Shown: positions 1 to 10,085, numbered from the stretch's first letter. The stretch is 64,000 nucleotides of DNA from Arcicella rigui (GCF_034929435.1 NZ_JAYFUM010000017.1:1-64000), one strand, 5' to 3'. The notes: a model not told the origin generated them from the letters alone. Translations and numbers: made by a program.

Positions 1-63
1 AGAGAAGTTAAGCCCAGTGCCGTTGATGATACTGCAATCACATGCGGGAAAGTAGATAAACCC
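1..63 (+). rRNA. rrf: 5S ribosomal RNA, 3' part only
   Basis: The first bases match the conserved 3' half of bacterial 5S rRNA: AGAGAAGTTAAGCCC, then a short arm, then a GCGGGAAAGTAGAT-like closing stretch. The gene begins before the window, so only about half is present. The exact 3' end (about 60-64) is estimated, because the partner 5' strand of the closing helix is outside the window. It would be the last gene of an rRNA operon reading rightward. Confidence 0.85.
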
Positions 64-74
64 CAAAAATATTT

Positions 75-118
75 AAACAGCCGTTGTTAGATAAACTATC
101 AACGGCTGTTTGTTTTTA
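75..118 (+). terminator. Rho-independent terminator of the rRNA operon
   Basis: AAACAGCCGTTG (75-86) pairs perfectly with CAACGGCTGTTT (100-111) and is followed by a T-rich tail. It sits directly downstream of the 5S rRNA end. Confidence 0.9.
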
Positions 119-188
119 AAGCAAAAAAATAAAAGTTGATTTTTGAATTGATATTTAGTATTTTCATTAGCAAAAAACACCATTTGCT

Positions 189-977
189 ATGAAAACAAAT
201 CTACGTAACTACTTGACTTACTTGATTTTGTATATTTCTTTACAAAATCCTATCTTTTGCCAAAGGCAAATCTCATACATTGATGGTTTTTCAATTAATT
301 CTCGTGTGGGATTAGCTTCCGTTACAGGAGAATTGGGTGATGTACTCATGCTAAGACCTAATTTTAACTTCTCTGTTGAAAAAGGAATTTCTGAAAAAGT
401 GAATATATTACTTGATTTTAATACAGGAAATCTTGAAGGAAGGGAGTATGCTCCTTATCACGCTCGATTTAATTGTGAATTTTTTCAAATTAATTTTTTG
501 TCCAATCTACATCTCATTAGGCTTCTGGATGACAGTAATCTGAATTATAATTTTAGCATTAAACCTTACTTAGGTTTTGGTTTAATTTTTTATCATACGG
601 ATGTATATGATTTGAAAACAGGTTCGTTTTTGCGAACGACTGCCGATGGAACAAGTAGGCATACTGCTTTATTTCAACAAAGTGGGGCGGGTGTTGGTGC
701 TAAAGGAATTTATTATACTCGTGAATTGGCAGTTCCGTTTGGGTTTATTTCTGAATTCAGACTGAGTAAAAGATTTTCTACTTTAGTTGATTTGAGGTAT
801 TCTTGGATTTATAACGATAAATTAGACGCAACAACTGAGTATAATTTGAGAGTACCTCATAAAATCGGTGGGATAAATTCATATAGTGATACTGCAAATG
901 ATGGTTGGCTGTGTCTTTCAATTGGAATAAAGTATAAGTTTATGTCCATGAAAATAATGAAGCAAAGGGGAGTTTAA
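189..977 (+). CDS. Secreted protein, probable outer-membrane beta-barrel
   Basis: The 262-residue product starts with a charged then hydrophobic signal peptide (cleavage probably near residue 25, after IFCQ). The rest alternates polar and aromatic or hydrophobic residues in short strands with turn-rich gaps (for example YNFSIKPYLGFGLIFYH). The last residues, LCLSIGIKYKFMSM, resemble a barrel-closing strand, although a short basic tail follows. No specific family is recognised. Likely a small outer-membrane or periplasmic beta protein of the porin-like type common in Bacteroidota. It stands alone between the rRNA terminator and a convergent helicase gene, with no partner to suggest a substrate. 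Confidence 0.65.
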   Translation: MKTNLRNYLTYLILYISLQNPIFCQRQISYIDGFSINSRVGLASVTGELGDVLMLRPNFNFSVEKGISEKVNILLDFNTGNLEGREYAPYHARFNCEFFQINFLSNLHLIRLLDDSNLNYNFSIKPYLGFGLIFYHTDVYDLKTGSFLRTTADGTSRHTALFQQSGAGVGAKGIYYTRELAVPFGFISEFRLSKRFSTLVDLRYSWIYNDKLDATTEYNLRVPHKIGGINSYSDTANDGWLCLSIGIKYKFMSMKIMKQRGV

Positions 978-1012
978 TTAGAGTTCTGAGTTGAGAATGC
1001 TGAATTTTGCGT
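978..1012. repeat. Degenerate intergenic repeat, GAGTTCTGAGTTGAG type
   Basis: A short tract of reiterated GAGTT/TGAG/GAATT words directly after the stop codon. Similar word mixtures occur at 9855-9888 and, in the opposite sense, at 48344-48379. Confidence 0.45.
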
Positions 1013-1055
1013 TTTACCTTTCCTCGAAATCTTTCATTTACCTTATAAAAGTTTT

Positions 1056-1099
1056 AACAGTCATATTCTAAATTTAAATTCATAATATGACTGTTTTTA
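1056..1099. terminator. Bidirectional terminator between convergent genes
   Basis: AACAGTCATATT (1056-1067) and AATATGACTGTT (1084-1095) form a perfect 12-base-pair stem with T-rich flanks. It lies between the plus-strand barrel gene and the minus-strand helicase gene and can serve both. Confidence 0.8.
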
Positions 1100-1101
1100 T
1101 T

Positions 1102-4100
1102 TTAAGAGAATAAGTCGATAATGTCGTCTTGTGAAAGTTTTTTCAAGAAACCGTCTTCTGTACTGATAATATCTTTGGCAATGTCTCGCTTTTTATCTTG
1201 AAGCAATAAAATTTTCTCTTCAATAGTGTCCTTACAAATCATTCTGTAAGCAAAAACACTCTTTTTCTGCCCAATTCTGTGCGTTCTGTCGATGGCTTGT
1301 TGTTCTACTGCCGGATTCCACCAAGGGTCAACCAAGTAAACGTAATCGGCCTCTGTGAGGTTGATACCAACGCCACCTGCTTTTAAACTCATCAAAAATA
1401 CTCGACAATTTTCATCATCTTGAAAATGATTTACTCTGTCGGCTCTGTCGGTTGTTTTACCGTCTAAATATTCGTATTTAATATGATGTTTTTCAAGATG
1501 TTGTTTGATTAAATCCAACATTTTTAAGAATTGACTAAAAATCAAAATTTTATGATTCCCAGCATTCTCTTCAATTTCACGAATGATTTCCTCCAGTTTT
1601 GCTGAATTTGTATCGTATTCTGTATCATCATTCAAAAGTGCAGGGCTATCGCAAATTTGGCGAAGTTTCAATAATCCTTCCAAAATCAGAAAAGCCGCTT
1701 TCTCTCTACCATCTGTGGACATTTTATCAACCAGTTTTTGGCGATATATTTCACGGAAAGTATCATATACTTTTCGCTGTTTCTTGTCCATTTCGCAGTA
1801 AATAATACTTTCTGTTTTTTCTGGTAAATCTTTCGCTACTTCTTCTTTTGTACGTTTTAGCATAAAAGGATACACAATCTTTCTGAGTTGTGCGGCCTTT
1901 TCTTTGTCTTGATTTTTATCAATTGGGTTTGAAAACTCAGCTTTGAAAAACTCTCCGCTTCCCAATAAACCTGGATTGATAAATTCCATTTGCGAATACA
2001 AATCAAAAGTATTGTTTTCAACAGGCGTACCTGTCATTACCAAACGATTGCGAGATTGAAGTAATTTTACTGCTTTTGAGATCAATGAATCAGGGTTTTT
2101 GATGGCTTGCGATTCATCAAGAATGATATAATTGAATTTGAATTCTCTGAATAATTCAATGTCCGAACGCACCATTCCGTAGGTTGTTAGAATGATGTCG
2201 TATTCATGCCAATGTTCATTTACTTTTTGGCGTGTTCCGCCTCGGTGAATGAATAGTTTTAACTTCGGACAAAACTTCTCTGCTTCTGCTTGCCAGTTGA
2301 AAATCAAAGTTGTTGGTAATACCACCAAATTTACTCCGTCGGGCTTACGATTTTGTTGTTCTTGAAGGAAAGTAAGCATTTGAAGTGTTTTTCCCAAACC
2401 CATATCATCGGCAAGAATTCCTCCCCATGAAAATTCATCTAAGAAATTCAACCATTTATAACCTTCTACTTGGTAGTCACGGAGTTGTGCATGAATGTTT
2501 TGTGGCAAAGCGATATCAGCCATTTCTTTGAAATTGAGTAGCTTTTGCTTCTTTTCAAATAGTTCTTTTTCAAGTTCAAAGCTGTCGATATCTTTACTCA
2601 ATTCATCAATTAATGAAAAGTGCATTTTTGAAAGCTGTAAATTATCACCTTTTACTTTGCCCAATTTCAATACATTTTCATACTTCTTCAACCATTCTTC
2701 GGGCAACATTCCGAGCGAACCATCTTTTAATTCAACATAGTTTTGTTTCTTCAAAACTGCTTTTTGAATTTCTTTGATACCGATAAATTGGTCGCCAAAT
2801 TGTACTTCAATTTTCATATCAAACCAGTCGATTCCCGAACCTGCTTTGATATTGAATTGTGCTTTGTGTGGACTATATCTGAATTTCTTTAAGTCTTTGA
2901 AACCTAAAATAGTAATGTTGTGATTTTTTATTTCATCAAAAAACTTAAACAACCAGCCGTCTTTCAGTACATTATTAAATGATAAATAGAAAAACGGATA
3001 CTGACTTTGTGCCGCAAATGTTGGATGCTGCTCTTTGATGATTTGATAATTCGCCTTTTCTACTTCTGTATTTCTGTACTGAATCGTGATTTTGTCGTTT
3101 TCATAAGTGATTTTATTCAACTTTTGGTCGTGCGGAAATTCTAAACCGTTTTCATATTCATAAACAGGAACAAAAAGTAAATTGCCTTCATCTTCTTTTA
3201 AGTAGATTTTGATTTCCTTGAAAGCGATATTGTCGTGTTCAATTACTTGTGCTACTTGTAAATCAACGGTGAATTTTTCTGCCAAAGGCAAGACAAAATC
3301 TTGAAAAAAGCCAGCAAAATTACTTTTACGAACTTTGATGATACCATTTTTAGGAAGATAACTCAACAAATTGGCTACTTCTGGATTGGCTAATTTATAA
3401 AGCACATTGCCAAAGCTACGAATCCAATAACTATTGGGATTCATCAGAGCTGCCAATTTGATGGTTTTACCATTCAAGGTTGTGAAGCCTTCTAAAACGA
3501 TGAAATCATCTTCTTCAGAAAGTACAAATGAAGGAAGTATTCGCTCTTTGCCGATGGATGTTTCTTCAATATCAATTTGACTACTTACATAAGAAGTTTT
3601 ACTGGTATGAACTGGTCGCTCGGAAAGAAGATTAAAAATTCTATCAAGTTTTTTATTGATATACTCTTCAACGATTGGTAAATCATTGGCAGAAACTTCA
3701 TCACGATTTAAGTAATCGTAAAAGTAAGGCAAACGTAAATCTTTTTTCTTTCCAAAAGCTTTCAATCCTTCGTCTTTGATACTGTTGATTAGGCTAATCA
3801 ACTGGCTATCGGCATCGGTTAAAATCGGGAAACTTTCAAAATCACTTTCTTTGAGTGAACGGATATAAGCCATTTTTCCATTTGCTCCGGCTTTGTAAGA
3901 ATAAGTATCAATGGCTACGTCGTTGACAAATTCTGTTCCTTTAAACCTGAGTACATATAAAATTTGGCGTTGTTCACGGTCAACGTCGTCGTTATTTATC
4001 AAGAAAGAATTTTCAGGAGTACGAAAAATACGGTTGTTGATATTTCGCCAATTTTGAAATTGACTCAATTTCTGAATACTTTGGTCTAAGCGAACCAATT

Positions 4101-4881
4101 GAACAGAACCGTCAGGCTTGATTTTGAAATCAAATTTTTCTTGTAAATCGTCTTCTAAAGAAAAACCGTATTCTGCCAAAAGTTTATTTTTTTCGGCAGT
4201 ATAATCTCGCATTCTATCAAAAGGACTATTTGGTCCGTAGGCATCTCTAATGGCAATTAAAGCTGCCAATTTATGAATACAGAGATGATTTTCGATGTCT
4301 TGGCTACATGAGCAAGAAGTTTGTACTTCACTATTGAAGCGAAGTTTTTCAAATTTTAGATGAAAAATTTCCTTTTTATACTCAAGTTCAACAATGGCAA
4401 TGCCATCAATGGCAGATTTTATCTGAATATTTTGAACAGCAGTTCTATTTTTCCAATCGTCTAAACTTGCATGATTTTTCAAAGACCAATCATCGAAAGT
4501 ACTGATTCTGATGATATGCTGTGACGTTGGATAGGTTTTCTTGAGGGGTAAAGATTGTATGGGTGTTAGTTTACGAGTTAAAATTTCTTGCTCCAAAAGT
4601 AATAAGGCAGCCACACGATGCTTGCAAATTCCGCCCCAATCGTAACTGCATGAGCAACTTGAACCTACGATGGCAGTATTCCAATTGCGGATTTGAACAG
4701 TGTAGTATTTTGAACTTGAATCACTTTTTACTCTGATGCTTGCTTCGCCTTTATCGGTATAAGAAATTTTTTCAAATGAAGCTCCTCCTTTTTGATAAAT
4801 GACTTTACCACGAGCAACACTTTGTGGTAAAGCATTTGATTTGAGGTATTTTTTTAATTTCTCGGCAATTAATATCGACAT
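1102..4881 (-). CDS. SNF2-family helicase with two N-terminal SWIM zinc fingers
   Basis: An ATP-dependent DNA translocase of the Swi2/Snf2 superfamily, 1259 residues from the chosen ATG. Two SWIM-type zinc-binding motifs lie near the N-terminus: CSCSYDWGGICKH (about residues 76-88) and a second CSCS...CIH near residue 195. The C-terminal third carries the helicase core: DDMGLGKT (motif I, about 830), DESQ (motif II), MTGTPVENN (motif III) and RTHRIGQ (motif VI). A longer frame begins at a TTG (4920), but the ATG at 4881 is preferred because a TATCTTTG promoter element ends about 37 bases upstream of it. Such proteins remodel protein-DNA complexes in transcription or repair; the specific role here is unknown. 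Confidence 0.93.
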   Translation of the reverse strand: MSILIAEKLKKYLKSNALPQSVARGKVIYQKGGASFEKISYTDKGEASIRVKSDSSSKYYTVQIRNWNTAIVGSSCSCSYDWGGICKHRVAALLLLEQEILTRKLTPIQSLPLKKTYPTSQHIIRISTFDDWSLKNHASLDDWKNRTAVQNIQIKSAIDGIAIVELEYKKEIFHLKFEKLRFNSEVQTSCSCSQDIENHLCIHKLAALIAIRDAYGPNSPFDRMRDYTAEKNKLLAEYGFSLEDDLQEKFDFKIKPDGSVQLVRLDQSIQKLSQFQNWRNINNRIFRTPENSFLINNDDVDREQRQILYVLRFKGTEFVNDVAIDTYSYKAGANGKMAYIRSLKESDFESFPILTDADSQLISLINSIKDEGLKAFGKKKDLRLPYFYDYLNRDEVSANDLPIVEEYINKKLDRIFNLLSERPVHTSKTSYVSSQIDIEETSIGKERILPSFVLSEEDDFIVLEGFTTLNGKTIKLAALMNPNSYWIRSFGNVLYKLANPEVANLLSYLPKNGIIKVRKSNFAGFFQDFVLPLAEKFTVDLQVAQVIEHDNIAFKEIKIYLKEDEGNLLFVPVYEYENGLEFPHDQKLNKITYENDKITIQYRNTEVEKANYQIIKEQHPTFAAQSQYPFFYLSFNNVLKDGWLFKFFDEIKNHNITILGFKDLKKFRYSPHKAQFNIKAGSGIDWFDMKIEVQFGDQFIGIKEIQKAVLKKQNYVELKDGSLGMLPEEWLKKYENVLKLGKVKGDNLQLSKMHFSLIDELSKDIDSFELEKELFEKKQKLLNFKEMADIALPQNIHAQLRDYQVEGYKWLNFLDEFSWGGILADDMGLGKTLQMLTFLQEQQNRKPDGVNLVVLPTTLIFNWQAEAEKFCPKLKLFIHRGGTRQKVNEHWHEYDIILTTYGMVRSDIELFREFKFNYIILDESQAIKNPDSLISKAVKLLQSRNRLVMTGTPVENNTFDLYSQMEFINPGLLGSGEFFKAEFSNPIDKNQDKEKAAQLRKIVYPFMLKRTKEEVAKDLPEKTESIIYCEMDKKQRKVYDTFREIYRQKLVDKMSTDGREKAAFLILEGLLKLRQICDSPALLNDDTEYDTNSAKLEEIIREIEENAGNHKILIFSQFLKMLDLIKQHLEKHHIKYEYLDGKTTDRADRVNHFQDDENCRVFLMSLKAGGVGINLTEADYVYLVDPWWNPAVEQQAIDRTHRIGQKKSVFAYRMICKDTIEEKILLLQDKKRDIAKDIISTEDGFLKKLSQDDIIDLFS

Positions 4882-4917
4882 AAATTCTGGAATCTTTGTT
4901 TGGAATCGGCTAATCCG

Positions 4918-4925
4918 CAAAGATA
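4918..4925 (-). promoter_or_regulatory. -7 promoter element for the SNF2 gene
   Basis: On the minus strand this reads TATCTTTG, matching the Bacteroidota consensus TAnnTTTG. No clear TTG -33 box is seen at the ideal spacing. The predicted start of transcription would give a leader of about 30 bases before the ATG at 4881. Confidence 0.5.
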
Positions 4926-5027
4926 CAGAGATTTGAAATGGAAATGATACTTAAATGAGAAAAGCTGAATAATAAACTATTCCGAAAAATTTATTAATTT
5001 AGAATTCTATACCTTAAATCGCTAACA

Positions 5028-7184
5028 ATGAACAACTTCACTCAATTTCCGTTCGTCCGTTTTTGTATAGCCCTTATTGTAGGCATTGTACTTTACAATT
5101 ATTTTACTCCTACCAATATTATTGGTGCAATAGCCACTTGCTTATGTTTGGGCTTGGCTTATGTTACTTTGTTTATTTTCCGACAAAGGTTTAAAAATCA
5201 ACTTCTTGTTGGTTGTACTGGGCTTTTGTGGCTTTGTAGTTCTGGCTATCTGTTGGCATTTCTCCACGACGAAAAAAGTTATCCACAACATTATTCACAT
5301 CAGCTACAAGGGGTGAGCCATTATGAAGTAATTGTGGATAATTTGGTAGAAGAAAAAGAAAATTCATGGAAAGTGGTCACTGAGGTTCGGGCTTTGGTAA
5401 AGAGTAATGAGATTTTACCAGCCAAAGGAAAAATTTTACTGTATTTAGATAATCATACTGTGGATAAACCCAATTTTGGTGATGTACTGTTGATAAAAGG
5501 AAAACCACAGGAAATAGCTTCGCCGAAAAACCCAGAAGAGTTTAATTATCAACAATATATGCGTTGGCAAAATATTGATTTTCAACAGTATTGTCGTGCG
5601 TCGATGATTGAAAAAATGGGAAATGAAAATCCTGATTTTTTAAAGTCTTTTGCTATCAAAAGTAATATTGTAGCAGATTCAATTTTTACCACTTATGTTG
5701 AAGGAAAGCAAGAATATGGCGTAGCAAACGCCATGATTTTGGGACAAAGAGATGATATTGATAGCAATTTGATGCAGGCATATTCTGCGGCTGGAGCAAT
5801 TCACGTTTTGTCTGTTTCAGGTTTACACGTGGGCGTAATTTGTGGTGTTTTGATGTTTTTGCTGGGTTTTCTGAGAAAGTGGGGAAAAAATGGAAAAATT
5901 CTGTGGTTAGTTACGGTTTTGATTACGCTTTGGTTTTATGCTTTTCTAACAGGCTTGTCTTCGCCAGTGTTGCGTTCTACGCTGATGTTTTCGGTGATTT
6001 TGATAGCCAAAACTTTTCAGCGAAAAGATAATTCTTATAATACGGTGGCTTTTTCTGCTTTCTGCTTGTTGTTGATAAATCCTAATTTTATTTATAATGT
6101 TGGTTTTCAATTATCATATTTGGCAGTTTTTGGTATGATTTACTTTCAGCCCAAATTGAATCCTTTGTTGATAATTGACAAAAGTAAAAGCTGGTTTCAT
6201 TGGCTTGCCGACCATACTTGGAAAGTAACGACTGTTGCCATTGCGGCACAAATCGCTACTTTCCCAATTACGATTTATTATTTTCATCAATTTCCGAATT
6301 ACTTCATTTTTGCCAATCCAATCGTGATTTTACTTTCATCAGTTGTTTTGATGGCAGGTTTGGGATTTATCATTTTGGCTAAAATTTTACTTTTCTTTCA
6401 AGCCGAGTCAATTATTTACTTTTTTGGTCAATGTTTGAAATATTCCATCTTGGCTCTCAACAAAACAGTACTTTGGTTTGAAAACCTTCCTTTTGCCATT
6501 GCCAAGTTTTTATGGCTTTCTACTTTTCAAATGTATGTTTTGTATTTATTGATGTTTACAATCATTGCTCTTTGGCGAACAAAGGCATTTCGTTGGGTGT
6601 GGATAAGTTGTGGATTAACTTTTACTTTGATTGTGGGAAATGTTACCCAATATTTTGTTCAAAGAAATCAGGATACTTTAACACTCTTTTCTGTTCCCAA
6701 ACATTCAGTCTTTAATATTACAAAAGGTAAAAAAGCCTATTTGATAGCCGACGATTCATTTCTGAAAAGTAGAAAAGATATTGGTTTTAGAATGAATAAT
6801 TATTGGTCGAAATGTGGGATTACTGATACGCTGAAATATGATTTGCATTCAGCTATTTCAGTAAAAGAATTAGCATTTTGTCAGCAAAGTAAAGACTCCA
6901 TATCGGTACTTATGTGGAAAAACCTAAGCTTTTTGTGGTTGGGAAAAAATCTTAAAAATAAAAATTTAGAAGTACCAACTCAAACTTTTGATTACTTGGT
7001 TCTTGCCAATAAATCTGTGAAAGATTTAAAGCAAATTATCGGCAAAGTTCAATTCAAACATTTGGTCATTGATGCTTCGTATTCTGATTGGTACGCAGAT
7101 AAACTCAGTGAGCAAGCTCGTAATTTGGGTATTATGGTTACGAATTTAAGAAAATCGGGTGCTTTAGAAGTAAAAGCGATTTAG
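5028..7184 (+). CDS. comEC: ComEC/Rec2 family inner-membrane DNA channel protein
   Basis: The 718-residue polytopic membrane protein has the ComEC hallmark SVSGLHVGVICGV near residue 265, within the Competence domain, preceded by a DUF4131-type N-terminal membrane and soluble region (residues 1-200). At least eight strongly hydrophobic segments lie between residues 230 and 530. ComEC forms the channel that brings single-stranded DNA across the inner membrane in transformation. The C-terminal 170 residues are soluble and look like a worn metallo-beta-lactamase domain, since no HxHxDH metal motif is seen. It is divergent from the SNF2 gene with about 146 bases between start codons. Confidence 0.9.
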   Translation: MNNFTQFPFVRFCIALIVGIVLYNYFTPTNIIGAIATCLCLGLAYVTLFIFRQRFKNQLLVGCTGLLWLCSSGYLLAFLHDEKSYPQHYSHQLQGVSHYEVIVDNLVEEKENSWKVVTEVRALVKSNEILPAKGKILLYLDNHTVDKPNFGDVLLIKGKPQEIASPKNPEEFNYQQYMRWQNIDFQQYCRASMIEKMGNENPDFLKSFAIKSNIVADSIFTTYVEGKQEYGVANAMILGQRDDIDSNLMQAYSAAGAIHVLSVSGLHVGVICGVLMFLLGFLRKWGKNGKILWLVTVLITLWFYAFLTGLSSPVLRSTLMFSVILIAKTFQRKDNSYNTVAFSAFCLLLINPNFIYNVGFQLSYLAVFGMIYFQPKLNPLLIIDKSKSWFHWLADHTWKVTTVAIAAQIATFPITIYYFHQFPNYFIFANPIVILLSSVVLMAGLGFIILAKILLFFQAESIIYFFGQCLKYSILALNKTVLWFENLPFAIAKFLWLSTFQMYVLYLLMFTIIALWRTKAFRWVWISCGLTFTLIVGNVTQYFVQRNQDTLTLFSVPKHSVFNITKGKKAYLIADDSFLKSRKDIGFRMNNYWSKCGITDTLKYDLHSAISVKELAFCQQSKDSISVLMWKNLSFLWLGKNLKNKNLEVPTQTFDYLVLANKSVKDLKQIIGKVQFKHLVIDASYSDWYADKLSEQARNLGIMVTNLRKSGALEVKAI

Positions 7185-7232
7185 GCTTGTTTTCCATTGC
7201 TCACAAAATGAGTGGTTTCATCAAACATTCCT

Positions 7233-7262
7233 TTTAATTTAATCCTTAATTATGTAAGTTTG
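7233..7262 (+). promoter_or_regulatory. Promoter of the metalloprotease gene
   Basis: TAAGTTTG (7255-7262) matches TAnnTTTG. A weak TTT-rich -33 region lies about 19 bases upstream. The start codon is 32 bases downstream. Confidence 0.5.
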
Positions 7263-7294
7263 GTCTTCAAAAAATACAAATTAAATAATTCATC

Positions 7295-9853
7295 ATGCTA
7301 AAAAATCCAATTAAACTCTTAACCCTACTGCTGGCTTGCTCTCCGATTTTGTTGAAAGCTCAAGAAAAGAAAGCAGAACCAAAAGCTCCTACTGCATCAA
7401 CTGCTCCTGCAAAAGCACCAGAAGCCCCGAAACCCGGTCCAAAAGCATACAGTGAAGTAATTACTGATAAAGCAAAAAGTACCAAAGGGCTTTTCACGAT
7501 TCACAAAATTGATGAAAAATACTTTTTTGAAATCCCTGATTCTTTATTAGGAAAAGAAATCATGACGATTACTCGTTTGGCGAAAGTTGCTACTATTCCT
7601 GGTACTTATGGCGGTGAAATGTTGAACCGACAAGTGATTCGTTTTGAAAAAGCACCAGAGAATAAAATATTTTTGCGTGCCGTTCAGTACATTAACGTTT
7701 CGCCAGATTCAACTGCACCGATTTATAAAGCCGTAAAAAACTCAAATGTAGAGCCAATTGCTCAGGCTTTTGACTTAAAGGCAATCAAGAAAGATACTGT
7801 TAGTAAATCAAATGCTTCGGTGATAGAAGTAACGGATTTTTTCAAGGGAGATAATCAAATTTTTTCATTGTCGCCTTATACAAAATCAATTTATAAGTTC
7901 AACGGATTAGCTCCAGACCGTTCTTATATTCAGTCGATAAAATCATTTCCTATCAATATTGAAATCAGAACCGTAAAAACTTTCATGGCTACACCGCCGA
8001 TGCCAAGTTTTGGTCCAGCGAGTCCCATTCCTTCGGTGAATATTCCGGCGGCGGCAGCAGCAGGTGCGGTTACTTTAGAAATCAATACTTCAATGATTTT
8101 ATTGCCGACCGTTCCGATGAAAAAACGCTATTTTGATAATAGAGTCGGATACTTCGCAAACGGCTACACAGTTTTTGACGAAAATGCCCAAAGAACAGAA
8201 GACCAAACTTTTGCGGTTCGTTGGCGTTTAGAACCTAAAAATGCAGAAGATGCAGCCAAGCAAAAAAGAGGAGAATTGATTGAACCGAAAAAGCCAATTG
8301 TATATTATATCGACCCTGCTACTCCTGAAAAATGGCGTAAGTATTTGAAATTGGGCGTTGACGATTGGCAAAAAGCTTTTGAAGCCGCTGGTTGGAAAAA
8401 TGCTATTCGTGGAGAAATCCTGAGTGATAAAGATACTACCATTAGTTTAGAAGATGCACGTTACTCGGCTATTCGCTATTTTGCTTCGGATATTGAAAAT
8501 GCTTATGGACCAAATGTAAGTGACCCACGCACGGGCGAGATTTTAGAAAGTCATATTGGTTGGTATCACAACATCATGAAGTTGTTGAAAAAATGGTACA
8601 TGACGCAAGCTGGTGCAGTTGACCCACGTTCAAGAAAAAACAAATTGGATGATGAATTGATGGGTGAATTAATTCGTTTTGTATCGTCGCATGAAGTTGG
8701 TCATACCATTGGTTTACGCCATAATTATGGTTCAAGCAGTACTGTTCCAGTAGAAAAACTTCGTGACCCGAAATGGATTGCTGAACATGGTCATACGCCT
8801 TCTATTATGGATTATGCTCGTTTCAATTATGTTGCTCAGCCAGAAGATGGTGTAAAAGACTTATTCCCACGTATCGGAGAGTATGATATTTGGGCGATAA
8901 AATGGGCGTATCAGACATTAGATGGTGCTACGCCAGAAGATGACCAAAAAACATTAAGCAAACAGTATATTCAAGAATTTGCTAAAAATCCAAGAATTTG
9001 GTTTGGTACAGAAACCAATCCTTATGACCCACGCACACAGAGCGAATGTTTGGGCGATAATAATATGTTGGCAAGTGATTATGGTATCAAGAACTTAAAG
9101 AAAATATTGCCAAATCTAACTGAATGGACGAAAGAGGAAGCTCAGGATTATGAAATGTTGAATGAAGCTTACAACGAAATCGTATTGCAGTATCGTCGTT
9201 ATATCGGTCATGTTACTAAAAATGTGGGAGGAATTTTTGAAACACCTAAAACTACCGACCAACAAGGAGCTGTTTACGAAGCTACGCCAAAAGCAACACA
9301 GAAAGAAGCCGTTAATTGGTTGAGTCGTCAGGTTTTTGAAACACCAACTTGGTTGTTGGATGATAAAATTATTTCAAAAATTCGCCCTGATAATGGCGTT
9401 GACGCTATAAGCCGTATTCAAGAAACAACCTTGAATAACTTATTTGCCAGCGACCGTTTACAAAGAATTATTGAAATAAATGCTAAAAATAGTACTTCAT
9501 ATAGTTTGGATGAATTATATACAGACATCCGTAATGCTATTTGGTCTGAACTAAAAACGCATAAAAGTGTAGATGCTACTCGTAGAAATTTACAAAAAGC
9601 CTATACTGAGAAACTAATTGCTATTTTAAATGCTCCTGCTGCACCAACTCAAGTTGGTTTTGCGTTCAGAGGAACAGTCATTCCAGCATCAGTTGATCCA
9701 CATAAAACAGACGTTACTTCGGTAACTCGTGGACATTTGTTGGCATTGAAAAGCGAGCTTAAAGCTGCTTTACCTTTGACAACCGATAAAATGACAAAGT
9801 ATCATTTTGAAGATGTTTTATTCAGAATCGAAAAAGGTCTTGACCCAAAGTAA
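7295..9853 (+). CDS. Secreted zinc-dependent metalloprotease (DUF5117/DUF4953 type)
   Basis: The 852-residue product has a signal peptide (about residues 1-23, ending LLKAQ), then an Ala/Pro/Lys-rich linker to about residue 52. The catalytic signature HEVGHTIGLRH lies near residue 466 and matches the metzincin pattern HExxHxxGxxH; SIMDYARFNY downstream supplies the Met-turn region. Length and layout match the Bacteroidota family annotated as zinc-dependent metalloprotease with DUF5117 and DUF4953 parts. It should act in the periplasm or outside the cell. No T9SS C-terminal sorting domain is seen. It is transcribed alone from a TAnnTTTG promoter and is followed by a terminator. Confidence 0.9.
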   Translation: MLKNPIKLLTLLLACSPILLKAQEKKAEPKAPTASTAPAKAPEAPKPGPKAYSEVITDKAKSTKGLFTIHKIDEKYFFEIPDSLLGKEIMTITRLAKVATIPGTYGGEMLNRQVIRFEKAPENKIFLRAVQYINVSPDSTAPIYKAVKNSNVEPIAQAFDLKAIKKDTVSKSNASVIEVTDFFKGDNQIFSLSPYTKSIYKFNGLAPDRSYIQSIKSFPINIEIRTVKTFMATPPMPSFGPASPIPSVNIPAAAAAGAVTLEINTSMILLPTVPMKKRYFDNRVGYFANGYTVFDENAQRTEDQTFAVRWRLEPKNAEDAAKQKRGELIEPKKPIVYYIDPATPEKWRKYLKLGVDDWQKAFEAAGWKNAIRGEILSDKDTTISLEDARYSAIRYFASDIENAYGPNVSDPRTGEILESHIGWYHNIMKLLKKWYMTQAGAVDPRSRKNKLDDELMGELIRFVSSHEVGHTIGLRHNYGSSSTVPVEKLRDPKWIAEHGHTPSIMDYARFNYVAQPEDGVKDLFPRIGEYDIWAIKWAYQTLDGATPEDDQKTLSKQYIQEFAKNPRIWFGTETNPYDPRTQSECLGDNNMLASDYGIKNLKKILPNLTEWTKEEAQDYEMLNEAYNEIVLQYRRYIGHVTKNVGGIFETPKTTDQQGAVYEATPKATQKEAVNWLSRQVFETPTWLLDDKIISKIRPDNGVDAISRIQETTLNNLFASDRLQRIIEINAKNSTSYSLDELYTDIRNAIWSELKTHKSVDATRRNLQKAYTEKLIAILNAPAAPTQVGFAFRGTVIPASVDPHKTDVTSVTRGHLLALKSELKAALPLTTDKMTKYHFEDVLFRIEKGLDPK

Positions 9854-9854
9854 T

Positions 9855-9888
9855 TTGAGTTTAGAGTTTTGAATTTTGAGTGAGGATT
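9855..9888. repeat. Degenerate intergenic repeat, GAGTTTAGAGTTTTGA type
   Basis: A tract of reiterated GAGTTT/AGAGTT/GAATTT words just after the protease stop codon, of the same word family as 978-1012. Confidence 0.45.
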
Positions 9889-9950
9889 AAACCTTCATAT
9901 ATTCTCTGTACTCTAAAAAAAGCTTATATTAATGTTTCTGTGAAATAAGA

Positions 9951-9981
9951 AAATCCTGTCTGCAAAGGCAGGATTTTTTTG
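9951..9981 (+). terminator. Terminator, copy 1 of a duplicated hairpin
   Basis: AAATCCTGTCTGC and GCAGGATT pair around an AAAG loop, followed by seven T. The same 34-base sequence recurs at 10235-10268 with one extra T. Confidence 0.85.
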
Positions 9982-10015
9982 TTAGGTCGAGCCATCAATA
10001 GTATAATTTAAATTA

Positions 10016-10044
10016 TTGATGTATTAGAAAAAAAAGTATATTTG
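10016..10044 (+). promoter_or_regulatory. Promoter of the 36-residue gene
   Basis: TTG at 10016-10018 and TATATTTG at 10037-10044 are separated by 18 bases, a good match to the Bacteroidota TTG-N19-TAnnTTTG pattern. The predicted transcript would start about 35-40 bases before the small reading frame at 10086. Confidence 0.7.
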
Positions 10045-10085
10045 TGTTGTATTTGTCTCATATACAGCATAATAAACAAAATAAA

